7,887 nucleotides of DNA from Candidatus Aegiribacteria sp. (GTDB taxonomy: Bacteria > Fermentibacterota > Fermentibacteria > Fermentibacterales > JCC-6). Below are positions 1-6,187 of this stretch, one piece after another. The stretch lies in the NCBI GenBank assembly GCA_030642525.1, contig DAOWNO010000082.1:1-7887 (forward strand), written 5' to 3'. A model generated the notes under the pieces. The model searched no databases and was not told the DNA's origin. It saw only the letters and a program-made list of their open reading frames with translations. The stretch's first letter is position 1. The number at the start of each line of letters is the position of its first letter. Both the position numbers and the translations under genes were made by a program.

Positions 1-45
1 ATCAAGTGAAAACAGTTAAAGAACACTTATGGGTAAAGGGCAGGG

Positions 46-453
46 CTAGGGAGCTCCAATAAGCTTATTTATTTCTGCAAGCAAATCTTCTATTTCGATA
101 GGTTTTTCCATGAAAGTGTTCACAGGTATGTATTTCGATTCTTTCCCCACATCTTTTTCAAAGTGGTATTTCAACATATCCGCATCCTGGTTTACTGCGG
201 TTATCATAATTATGGGAAAATCCTTAATACTCTTATCCGCTCTGATTTTCTCGCTTACCCATATGCCGTCACCCTTGGTTTTCATCATAATATCCAGCAG
301 CATGATGTCAGGAGCTTTTTCCATAACTTTTTTCAGTGCTTCTTCACCGCTAAAAGCAATGCGGGTTTCGTAACCATTACTATTCAGGACTATTTCAATG
401 GTTTCCACGAAATCGGTATCATCATCCACAATCAGCACTTCTTTTAACATCAT
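46..453 (-). CDS. Single-domain response regulator (receiver only)
   Basis: 135-residue CheY-like receiver domain with no output domain. The acidic pocket is D10-D11-D12, the phospho-acceptor is D54 (LLDIMM), the switch Thr is T85 (ITA) and the conserved Lys is K117 followed by Pro (EKP). All key residues are present, so phosphotransfer should work. The start overlaps the stop of the upstream kinase gene in an ATGA arrangement, and an AGGAG ribosome site precedes it inside the kinase's last codons, so the two are translationally coupled. A second ATG follows at once, so the true start could be one codon later. With no DNA-binding or enzymatic domain, the output is probably by protein contact or by passing phosphate on. 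Target unknown. Nothing links it by sequence to the acetate cluster across the divergent gap. Confidence 0.93.
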   Translation of the reverse strand: MMLKEVLIVDDDTDFVETIEIVLNSNGYETRIAFSGEEALKKVMEKAPDIMLLDIMMKTKGDGIWVSEKIRADKSIKDFPIIMITAVNQDADMLKYHFEKDVGKESKYIPVNTFMEKPIEIEDLLAEINKLIGAP

Positions 454-1334
454 TTCTCCTTTTTTTGAGATACAGGAAATCGTACTTCTATTGTAGTTCC
501 TTCATGCAATTTGCTCTTTACCTTAATATAGCCTCCATGAGCGTCAACTATCCTCTTTACGAGAGAAAGTCCAAGTCCTATTCCATCCTTTCTGAGATTA
601 TACCTATCATTCTCACCTCGGAAGAACATGTCGAATATTTTTGGCAGCTCTTCTTCTTTAATACCTGTACCGTGATCCTTCACTCTAAATAGAAAGTGAT
701 CTTCCTCCTTTTTTCCTGCAACTTCTACAAAGTCTCCGGGGTTGCTGTATTTTATTGAATTCTGAATCAAATTAGCGAATACTCTCCTGATAAGCCCTGC
801 ATTCCCGAAAATACTGGGATAATTGTCACAGAGATTCCAGGTTACTTCAATATCACAGTGTTTTGCATATTCATTCATATCTTCAGTAAGTGAAGAAAAC
901 AATTCTCCAATATTGAATTTTTCCTTATCAATTTCATTTGCTCTTTCCTCAAGACGGGAAAACATCAATAGATCATCTAAAAGACCTGTAATGCTTTTTA
1001 TCCGCAATTTGGCTTTAAGGAGATATTGTTTCTGTTTATCAATATCTCCGTCGAGATACCCATTCAATATTACGTTGATGATATTATATACTGAAGCCAG
1101 TGGTGCTTTTAATTCATGAGATATTTCAAAAGTGAATCTGGTTTTTGCTTTTGTTAACTCAATTGTTTCTTTATAATGTTCACTGCATTCCTTTGTAGCT
1201 TCGATTGAACTTGCATTCAGTTTTTCCAGGGTTTCAATCAGGAGTGCAATATAAGATTCAAAATTATTATGCCATTTTTCAATTCTTTTCAAATGACAAT
1301 CATGGTCAGTTATCAAGCAGTCTTTAGAATTCAT
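450..1334 (-). CDS. Soluble sensor histidine kinase (HisKA + HATPase_c)
   Basis: 294 residues. The HisKA phospho-acceptor is H73 in FEISHELKAPL, and the dimerisation helices run to about residue 130. The ATPase domain follows: N-box with N192 (NLIQNSIKYS), G1 box D220-G224 (DHGTG), F-box around 234-238 and G2 box G251-G255 (GIGLG). There is no transmembrane segment or signal peptide, so it is cytoplasmic. The roughly 65 residues ahead of HisKA match no sensor domain I recognise; they begin with a Cys/His-rich stretch (C6, H11, C13, H14, H22) and continue as a likely coiled coil. The start is supported by AGGGG about 6 bases upstream. The gene overlaps the response regulator by 4 bases, so the two form one operon. 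Kinase assignment is firm; the signal is unknown. Confidence 0.94.
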   Translation of the reverse strand: MNSKDCLITDHDCHLKRIEKWHNNFESYIALLIETLEKLNASSIEATKECSEHYKETIELTKAKTRFTFEISHELKAPLASVYNIINVILNGYLDGDIDKQKQYLLKAKLRIKSITGLLDDLLMFSRLEERANEIDKEKFNIGELFSSLTEDMNEYAKHCDIEVTWNLCDNYPSIFGNAGLIRRVFANLIQNSIKYSNPGDFVEVAGKKEEDHFLFRVKDHGTGIKEEELPKIFDMFFRGENDRYNLRKDGIGLGLSLVKRIVDAHGGYIKVKSKLHEGTTIEVRFPVSQKKEK

Positions 1335-1365
1335 AAAATTCCCCTAAGCTAAATTAAGATATATT

Positions 1366-1394
1366 AACTATGTAAGATACATAAGGTTTGTCAA
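1366..1394 (-). promoter_or_regulatory. Candidate promoter of the kinase/regulator operon
   Basis: Reading the minus strand, a perfect TTGACA lies at 1394-1389. A weak -10-like element follows after 17-18 bases (ATAGTT at 1371-1366, or TAGTTA one base on) in AT-rich DNA, about 35 bases before the start codon. An inverted repeat GATTC-n5-GAATC (1398-1412) sits just upstream of the -35 box. The -35 match is good and the -10 match poor, so this is tentative. Confidence 0.35.
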
Positions 1395-1526
1395 CCTGAT
1401 TCCAGAAGAATCCTGAAGTGGAAAATCGGGTCGCATTTCCAGGATAATCGGTGCTTTTTTATGTAAGACTGAATCATAACTCGAGTATCACTGAAATGAA
1501 ATGATCATTCCTGAAGAGGCTTCGAT

Positions 1527-1543
1527 AGAATAACAATTATTCT
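1527..1543. repeat. Inverted repeat AGAATAA-CAA-TTATTCT, possible operator
   Basis: Perfect 7-base arms with a 3-base centre, about 85-100 bases ahead of the acpS start. It is AT-rich and not followed by a T-run, so it is not a terminator. Size and position fit a dimeric repressor or activator site for the acetate cluster, but no regulator is identified and such repeats also arise by chance in AT-rich DNA. Confidence 0.3.
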
Positions 1544-1614
1544 TAAAACGGTGGACACAGCCAGCCTCTCGTATTAGAGTTCACATGCTGTTATTACTAT
1601 CGAATACATTATCC

Positions 1615-1620
1615 GGGAGA
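1615..1620 (+). promoter_or_regulatory. Ribosome binding site that selects the TTG start of acpS
   Basis: GGGAGA, 9 bases ahead of TTG at 1630. The upstream in-frame ATG at 1585 has no Shine-Dalgarno-like sequence and would add 15 residues (MLLLLSNTL...) that lie ahead of the usual AcpS N-terminus. Confidence 0.65.
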
Positions 1621-1629
1621 ACATTTTCT

Positions 1630-2001
1630 TTGAGAGTAATCGGGGTTGGAATAGATATTGTCGATCTTGATACTTTCAGGGTTCGGCTTGATGACGGTCT
1701 TATTGAGGAACTGTTTTTGCCGGAGGAAGTTAAGTACTGTTCAGGCAGAGCCAGGCCATGGGAAAGTTATGCCGCCAGGTTCGCCGCAAAGGAAGCCACT
1801 TTCAAGGCTCTCGGCGCCGGACTCTCTCATGGACTTCGCTGGAAACATGTGGAGATTCTGAAGGATGGGTCCGGTGCGGTTTCTGTTCTATTAACAGGTA
1901 AGGCGCTTGAGCAGGCTCAAGAGAAGAAAGTAAAGGAGATACACCTTTCTATCAGCCATACGAAGTTGAATGCAATAGCTGTCGTAGTGATGGAAGGCTG
2001 A
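1630..2001 (+). CDS. acpS: Holo-[acyl-carrier-protein] synthase (AcpS-type phosphopantetheinyl transferase)
   Basis: Transfers 4'-phosphopantetheine from CoA to the serine of a carrier protein, in the cytoplasm with Mg2+. From the TTG start it is 123 residues, the usual AcpS length. Landmarks: GVGIDIVD with metal ligand D9, an FLPEEVKYC segment that matches the F-T-x-x-E-x-x-Y-C region of the family, the signature RFAAKEATFKALG with E55, and the C-terminal HLSISHTKLNAIAVV. An ATG at 1585 would give 138 residues but lacks a ribosome site and extends past the family N-terminus. It is the first gene of a five-gene run that includes a carrier protein three genes' span downstream, its probable substrate. 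Whether it also serves the fatty-acid ACP of the cell cannot be told from this window. Confidence 0.93.
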   Translation: MRVIGVGIDIVDLDTFRVRLDDGLIEELFLPEEVKYCSGRARPWESYAARFAAKEATFKALGAGLSHGLRWKHVEILKDGSGAVSVLLTGKALEQAQEKKVKEIHLSISHTKLNAIAVVVMEG

Positions 2002-2036
2002 TCAAAACCCTGAACAACAGATAGCAAAATGGTTGG

Positions 2037-2042
2037 AAGGAG
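2037..2042 (+). promoter_or_regulatory. Ribosome binding site for the TTG start of acsA
   Basis: AAGGAG, 6 bases ahead of TTG at 2049: an ideal site and spacing, supporting a second non-ATG start in this operon. Confidence 0.7.
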
Positions 2043-2048
2043 CGGACT

Positions 2049-3797
2049 TTGAGCAACATTGAATCCTATGAGAAAGTAAAGAATAACTTCAGCTGGGATA
2101 TTGCCAGAGATGTTATGGATTGGAAAGATGGTGAACTCCTTAATATAGGAGCCATCTGTTCCGATCGGATTTGCGCCAGGGGGGATGCTGATAAAACAGC
2201 TCTGATCTGGGAAGGATTTGGAAACAGAAAAGCAAATTACACATTTGACGATCTCAGAATTTACTCAAACGGTTTTGCACAATTCCTGAAAGATCAGGGA
2301 ATTGAACCGGGGGACAGGGTTTGTATCTTTATGGATAAAATTCCCAGTCTATATTTCTCATTCCTTGGCATTCTCAAACTTGGAGCTATTGCTCAGCCGC
2401 TTTTTTCCGCGTTTGGCGATGAATCTCTGGAAGTCAGGCTGGCCAGCGCTGACACCAAAGCCATTCTGACAACCCGCAAACATGTTAGAAAAGTCAGAAA
2501 GGTAATGGACAAACTTCCTGATCTGAAGAAAATCATTGTTGTTGAAGGCGATCCGGCGAAGCTGAAGGATGGCGAAGTGTTCTTTGATGTGGAGACTGCG
2601 CCAAGAATTGAAAGATTCGATGTTTTTGAATCAGATTCCGAATCACCATCAGTGCTTCATTATACATCAGGCACAACAGGGCAGCCCAAGGGAGCTCTTC
2701 ATGTTCACAGCTCTGTCTGGGGCCAGGCTCTCACCACAAGCTGGGTTCTTGATCTCAAGGATGATGATATTTACTGGTGCACGGCAGATCCCGGATGGGT
2801 AACAGGCACAAGTTACGGCATCATTGGCCCCTGGGCTCTAGGAATCACGCAGTGTGTTCTTGATTCCGGTTTCACATCTTCCAGATGGTATCAGTTCATT
2901 CAGGATAATAGAATTTCCGTCTGGTATTCGGCGCCAACTGCTATCAGAGCGCTTATGAAAGATGGAAATGAACTCGTCGGTGAATTTGATCTCTCTTCAT
3001 TGAGACATCTTGCTTCGGTTGGAGAACCACTTAATGCTGAAGCCGTAATCTGGAGTGGTGAAGTATTCGATGGACTGCAGTTTCATGATACATTCTGGCA
3101 AACTGAAACCGGAGCCATGATGATCACGAACTTTCCCGGTATGGAGATACGCCCCGGATCCATGGGAATGCCTTTCCCCGGGATTGAGGCTACAGTTCTT
3201 GATCTGGAATCCCATGAACCGGTTACGGAACCCGGCAAAGTCGGTCTGATCGCATTTCGGCCCGGATGGCCATCCATGTTCCGAAGTTACTGGAAGCAGC
3301 CCGACATATACAGGAGCAAGTTCGTTGGAGCTACAGAAGACGCAATGCCTGATGAACTTAGAATGAATCCCGATCTATGGTATGTATCAGGTGACAGAGC
3401 GAGCATTGATAAAGATGGCTACTACTGGTTTGTAGGAAGGGATGACGATGTCATCAACACAGGTGGTCATCTGGTTGGACCTTTTGAGATAGAATCAGCT
3501 CTGGTGGAGCATGAGGCTATTGCTGAAGCAGCAGCCATAGGCAAACCTGATGAAGTTAATATGGAGGTTGTAAAGGCTTTTGTTACGCTGAAGCCGGGGT
3601 ACGAACCTTCCGATGATCTTGAACTGGATATCATGAACTTTATCAGAAAAAGGCTTTCTCCGCTTGCTATGCCGCAGGAGATAGAATACATGGACAGACT
3701 TCCTAAAACACGCTCGGGTAAGATAGTAAGAAGGTATCTGAAGGCAGTTGAATGGGGTGAAGATGTTGGTGACATATCAAGTCTTTCCGACGATTAA
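2049..3797 (+). CDS. acsA: AMP-forming acetyl-CoA synthetase (AcsA type)
   Basis: 582 residues, ANL superfamily, close in length and text to Bacillus AcsA. It forms acetyl-AMP from acetate and ATP, then acetyl thioester. Motifs: P-loop YTSGTTGQPKG (205-215), WCTADPGWVTGTSYG after it, SVGEPLN, FWQTETG with W350, YVSGD with D449, GRDDDVI hinge region, and PKTRSGK with catalytic K558, the lysine acetylated in Acs enzymes. W350 matches the tryptophan that closes the acyl pocket in acetyl-CoA synthetases, so acetate or propionate is expected, not a long-chain acid. Odd: the position after GGH is L475, where Bacillus AcsA and most relatives carry Arg. TTG start with an ideal AAGGAG site. It sits between acpS and a carrier-protein gene (23-base gap), so the acetyl acceptor could be carrier-bound phosphopantetheine as well as CoA; that is inference. 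Confidence 0.9.
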   Translation: MSNIESYEKVKNNFSWDIARDVMDWKDGELLNIGAICSDRICARGDADKTALIWEGFGNRKANYTFDDLRIYSNGFAQFLKDQGIEPGDRVCIFMDKIPSLYFSFLGILKLGAIAQPLFSAFGDESLEVRLASADTKAILTTRKHVRKVRKVMDKLPDLKKIIVVEGDPAKLKDGEVFFDVETAPRIERFDVFESDSESPSVLHYTSGTTGQPKGALHVHSSVWGQALTTSWVLDLKDDDIYWCTADPGWVTGTSYGIIGPWALGITQCVLDSGFTSSRWYQFIQDNRISVWYSAPTAIRALMKDGNELVGEFDLSSLRHLASVGEPLNAEAVIWSGEVFDGLQFHDTFWQTETGAMMITNFPGMEIRPGSMGMPFPGIEATVLDLESHEPVTEPGKVGLIAFRPGWPSMFRSYWKQPDIYRSKFVGATEDAMPDELRMNPDLWYVSGDRASIDKDGYYWFVGRDDDVINTGGHLVGPFEIESALVEHEAIAEAAAIGKPDEVNMEVVKAFVTLKPGYEPSDDLELDIMNFIRKRLSPLAMPQEIEYMDRLPKTRSGKIVRRYLKAVEWGEDVGDISSLSDD

Positions 3798-3808
3798 AAG
3801 CAGAAATG

Positions 3809-3814
3809 AAAGGA
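3809..3814 (+). promoter_or_regulatory. Ribosome binding site that selects the carrier-protein start
   Basis: AAAGGA, 6 bases ahead of ATG 3821. The upstream in-frame ATG at 3806 has no comparable site and would add only five residues. Confidence 0.55.
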
Positions 3815-3820
3815 TCTGAA

Positions 3821-4069
3821 ATGGAAGAGATGAAAAAATCCGTACTGGAGTACATAGTCGATGAATATCTGGATGAAGATGATGAAGATGAAGTATCCTT
3901 TGATTCTCCTCTTATCTCCTCTGGCATAGTCGACAGTTTTTCCATGGTTTCTCTCAAGAGATTTGTTGAGAACAAATACAGTATCAAACTTCCGGATGAA
4001 GAAGCGACTCCTGAAGCGTTTGATACGGTCAATTCCATATGTGATCTAATTAACAAGCACCTGGGATAA
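3821..4069 (+). CDS. Discrete acyl carrier protein, specialised type
   Basis: 82 residues from the preferred ATG (87 from the ATG at 3806). A four-helix carrier-protein pattern with the phosphopantetheine site SGIVDSFSMVSL, acceptor Ser39. The fatty-acid ACP hallmark is L-G-A-D-S-L-D; here it is GIVDSF, as in stand-alone carriers of D-alanyl-carrier or specialised-metabolism type. Helix I ends in an unusually acidic run (residues 18-24, D/E rich), and the C-terminus INKHLG is typical. The gene lies 23 bases after acsA and 16 bases before kbl, with acpS two genes upstream. That position suggests it carries the acyl group handled by those enzymes, rather than being the housekeeping ACP, which normally sits with fab genes. 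Carrier identity is firm; the cargo is inferred. Confidence 0.9.
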   Translation: MEEMKKSVLEYIVDEYLDEDDEDEVSFDSPLISSGIVDSFSMVSLKRFVENKYSIKLPDEEATPEAFDTVNSICDLINKHLG

Positions 4070-4085
4070 TCGGAGGAGGTGACAA

Positions 4086-5333
4086 ATGGCTTTTTCAAAC
4101 AATACCAGAGCACTGTTCGCGGATGAGATTGAGAAAATCAAGGATGACGGTCTTTACAAGGAGAAACGGTTCATCTGTTCCGAACAGGATGCTGAGATCG
4201 AGGTTGAATACCCCGAAGGTGCTGCTCACAAGAAGGTCTTGAATTTCTGCGCGAATAATTACCTTGGGCTTTCCAGTCATCCAGATGTTATCCAGGCAGC
4301 TCACGAAGGGCTTGATACCCGCGGTTATGGAATGAGTTCGGTGAGATTCATCTGTGGTACTCAGGACATTCACAGAGAATTGCAGAAAAAGGTTTCCGCA
4401 TTCCTCGGCATGGAGGATACTCTCCTCTTTCCCTCATGTATGGATGCAAATTCCGGTGTTTTTGAGGCCTTACTCGGTCAGGATGATGTTATCATCGCGG
4501 ACAGGCTTATACATGCGTCACTGGTGGATGGTATTCGTCTATGCTCAGCGGAGTACGATACATTCAAGCATATGAACATGAAACACCTCAAAAAGAAGCT
4601 GGAACTGCATCAGAACAAGAGAACCAGGCTGGTCGTTACAGACGGTGTTTTCTCGATGGACGGTGATCTTGCGCCTCTTGATGAAATGGTTGCTCTCTGC
4701 AACGAGTACGACGCGATGATTCTGGTGGATGATTCACACGCATCGGGATTCATCGGGAAAACAGGACGCGGAACTCATGAGCATTATGACGTCATTGACG
4801 GCATTGATCTTATCACCACAACATTCGGCAAGGGGCTGGGAGGAGCTTCAGGAGGGTGTGTATCCGGTCGCAGCGAGCTGATCGAATTGTGTCGTCAGAA
4901 GGCTCGTCCATATCTCTTCAGTAATTCCCTCGCGCCACCAATCGTCAGCGGATCGATCAAGGTATTAGATCTGATTTCAAAATCCACGGAACGTAGAGAC
5001 AAACTGGAGCGGAATACAAAGTATTTCCGCGAGAAGATGGAGGAAGCGGGGCTTAATATGCGTCCCGGCGAGACTCCCATCGTTCCGGTCATGCTTTACA
5101 ATGCGAAACTCGCTAATGATATGGCAAGGGATATGTATGCGGAAGGCATATATGTGATCGGGTTCTGTTTCCCTGTTGTTCCTGCCGGAAAAGCCAGAAT
5201 TCGTGTTCAGCTTTCTGCAGCTCACGAGAAGGCACACCTTGACAAATGTGTTGAAGCCTTCAAAAAGATCGGAGCCAAATACGGCATTCTTGGCATGGAC
5301 AAGAAAGAAATAATCGAGAAGTACGGTAACTAA
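4086..5333 (+). CDS. kbl: 2-amino-3-ketobutyrate CoA ligase (glycine C-acetyltransferase)
   Basis: 415-residue PLP enzyme of the alpha-oxoamine synthase family. It catalyses glycine + acetyl-CoA = 2-amino-3-oxobutyrate + CoA, usually run in the cleaving direction after threonine dehydrogenase. It tracks E. coli Kbl through its length: FCANNYLGL, GMSSVRFICGTQDIH, TDGVFSMDG, PYLFSNSLAP, GFCFPVVPAGKARIR. Active-site residues: H143 stacking on PLP, D215 and H218 in VDDSHA, Schiff-base K249 in TFGKGLGGASGG, with the same spacing as E. coli Kbl. A tail of about 14 residues (MDKKEIIEKYGN) extends past the E. coli end. A strong GGAGG-type ribosome site precedes the ATG. No tdh is in the window; the neighbours are a carrier protein and an acetyl-CoA synthetase, so an acetyl-carrier substrate is possible. 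The name is firm for the family, but carrier use is untested. Confidence 0.92.
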   Translation: MAFSNNTRALFADEIEKIKDDGLYKEKRFICSEQDAEIEVEYPEGAAHKKVLNFCANNYLGLSSHPDVIQAAHEGLDTRGYGMSSVRFICGTQDIHRELQKKVSAFLGMEDTLLFPSCMDANSGVFEALLGQDDVIIADRLIHASLVDGIRLCSAEYDTFKHMNMKHLKKKLELHQNKRTRLVVTDGVFSMDGDLAPLDEMVALCNEYDAMILVDDSHASGFIGKTGRGTHEHYDVIDGIDLITTTFGKGLGGASGGCVSGRSELIELCRQKARPYLFSNSLAPPIVSGSIKVLDLISKSTERRDKLERNTKYFREKMEEAGLNMRPGETPIVPVMLYNAKLANDMARDMYAEGIYVIGFCFPVVPAGKARIRVQLSAAHEKAHLDKCVEAFKKIGAKYGILGMDKKEIIEKYGN

Positions 5334-5349
5334 TCTTATTGGAGGATGA

Positions 5350-5913
5350 ATGAAAGACGCTCTTGCCAATCCTGCCCCGCTGGGACTCATGGGCTTCGGG
5401 ATGACAACAGTTCTGCTGAACATTCACAACGCAGGATTTTTCGAGAACGACATCATGATTCTGGCCATGGGTATTTTCTACGGCGGTCTTGCACAGGTCA
5501 TTGCCGGAATAATGGAGTTCAAAAAGGGTAATACATTCGGGACAACCGCTTTTACAAGCTTTGGTTTCTTCTGGCTGACGCTTGTGTTCATATTTCTGGG
5601 AGCGAAGTTTGAATGGTATGCATTCAGCGCTGTATTCCTTGGCTGGTACCTGTTCATGTGGGGTATTTTTACTTTCTGCATGTGGGTGGCTACATGGAAG
5701 AAGAACCGCGCGCTGCAGTTCGTATTTCTGAGTCTGACTGTACTGTTCTGGCTGCTTGCTCTCGGTCACTGGTTCGAGATGCCGGCCTGGTTTGGCCTTT
5801 TCGCCGGCCTTGAAGGTATTATCTGTGGTTTATCCGCTATCTACCTGGCGGCAGCGGAAGTCATAAATGAATCAAAGGGAAGAACGGTACTGCCGATCTG
5901 TCCTGTTGACTGA
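5350..5913 (+). CDS. satP: Acetate/succinate transporter, GPR1/FUN34/YaaH (SatP) family
   Basis: 187 residues, matching E. coli SatP length. Six hydrophobic segments lie at about 10-30, 35-57, 65-84, 89-115, 120-141 and 145-170. The family signature NPAPLGLMGFGMTT occupies residues 7-20, FTSFGFFW 68-75, and the C-terminal GRTVLPI motif 177-183. An inner-membrane channel or proton-coupled carrier for acetate and related small carboxylates. GGAGG ends 4 bases before the ATG, and the gene begins 16 bases after kbl, so it is the last gene of the operon and is followed by a probable terminator. Its presence ties the operon to acetate: either uptake to feed AcsA, or release of acetate made from Kbl-derived acetyl groups. 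Direction cannot be read from sequence. Confidence 0.93.
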   Translation: MKDALANPAPLGLMGFGMTTVLLNIHNAGFFENDIMILAMGIFYGGLAQVIAGIMEFKKGNTFGTTAFTSFGFFWLTLVFIFLGAKFEWYAFSAVFLGWYLFMWGIFTFCMWVATWKKNRALQFVFLSLTVLFWLLALGHWFEMPAWFGLFAGLEGIICGLSAIYLAAAEVINESKGRTVLPICPVD

Positions 5914-5934
5914 TTCAGAACAGATATGAGGATG

Positions 5935-5965
5935 GGGGGCATAAATGATGTCCCCTGTTTTCGTT
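5935..5965 (+). terminator. Probable rho-independent terminator after satP
   Basis: An 8-pair stem (GGGGGCAT with ATGTCCCC, including one G-T pair) around a 5-base loop at 5935-5955, followed by TGTTTTCGTT. It starts 22 bases past the satP stop and closes the five-gene run. The T-run is interrupted, so termination may be partial. Confidence 0.6.
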
Positions 5966-6033
5966 GTATTTGCCTTTACCGCTCCCCGCCTTCTTCTTAT
6001 CATCAGTTACCACATTCAAAAAAAAGAGGAAGA

Positions 6034-6187
6034 ATGAAATATTTGACACCATTTTTAATGCTGTTTGTAATTACCTTTACCACCCGGGCAGATATGGGTT
6101 ATTTCGGATCCGCTGACCAATCCTTCCGTCAGTGTAAACGGTATTCCGGTAGATGTTCATCCGCTTCTTTCATCAACGTGGTTCCCC
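6034..6187 (+). pseudogene. Signal-peptide start of the secreted protein, in a different frame from its body
   Basis: ATG 6034 follows GAGGA with a short 3-base gap and encodes a textbook signal peptide, MKYLTPFLMLFVITFTTRA, with likely cleavage after A19. This frame then continues as Cys- and Ser-rich text of poor quality to a TGA at 6244-6246. The frame of the downstream gene is open from 6071 and reads sensibly here (IWVISDPLTNPSVSVNGIPVD), yet has no start codon until a TTG at 6188 without a ribosome site. The simplest reading is one gene starting at 6034 with a frame change somewhere near 6085-6110, by mutation or sequence error. A reading in this frame from ATG 5926 overlaps the terminator and is not credible. 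Confidence 0.6.

Larger units (their letters stand above)
1335..1629. other. Divergent intergenic region
   Basis: The 295 bases between the kinase start and the preferred acpS start. I see no gene. It holds the candidate kinase promoter (1366-1394), GATTC-n5-GAATC (1398-1412), a 10-base palindrome AATGATCATT (1500-1509), and a 7-3-7 inverted repeat (1527-1543). The promoter for the acpS operon must lie here or in front of it, but no convincing -35/-10 pair is visible on the plus strand. Confidence 0.6.

Noticed and set aside
1421..1470. Hairpin TGGAAA/TTTCCA followed at a distance by a run of six T as a terminator
   Set aside because: Six-pair AT-rich stem with an 11-base loop, and the T-run is some 16 bases away, so it does not fit an intrinsic terminator; no plus-strand gene precedes it.
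3703..4113. 136-codon minus-strand open frame, serine-rich
   Set aside because: Antisense to the carrier protein; the serine run is the complement of its GAT/GAA acidic stretch.
4086..5333. Oxoamine synthase as a serine palmitoyltransferase of a sphingolipid cluster
   Set aside because: The active-site text (TFGKGLGGASGG, PYLFSNSLAP, GFCFPVVPAGKARIR) follows Kbl closely rather than SPT, and the ligase has the small acyl pocket tryptophan of acetate enzymes.
4977..5423. 148-codon minus-strand open frame
   Set aside because: Antisense to the end of kbl and start of satP, both strongly supported; no recognisable content.
5260..5769. 169-codon minus-strand open frame
   Set aside because: Antisense to kbl/satP; its His/Gln/Ser-rich text is what the complement of membrane-protein codons gives.
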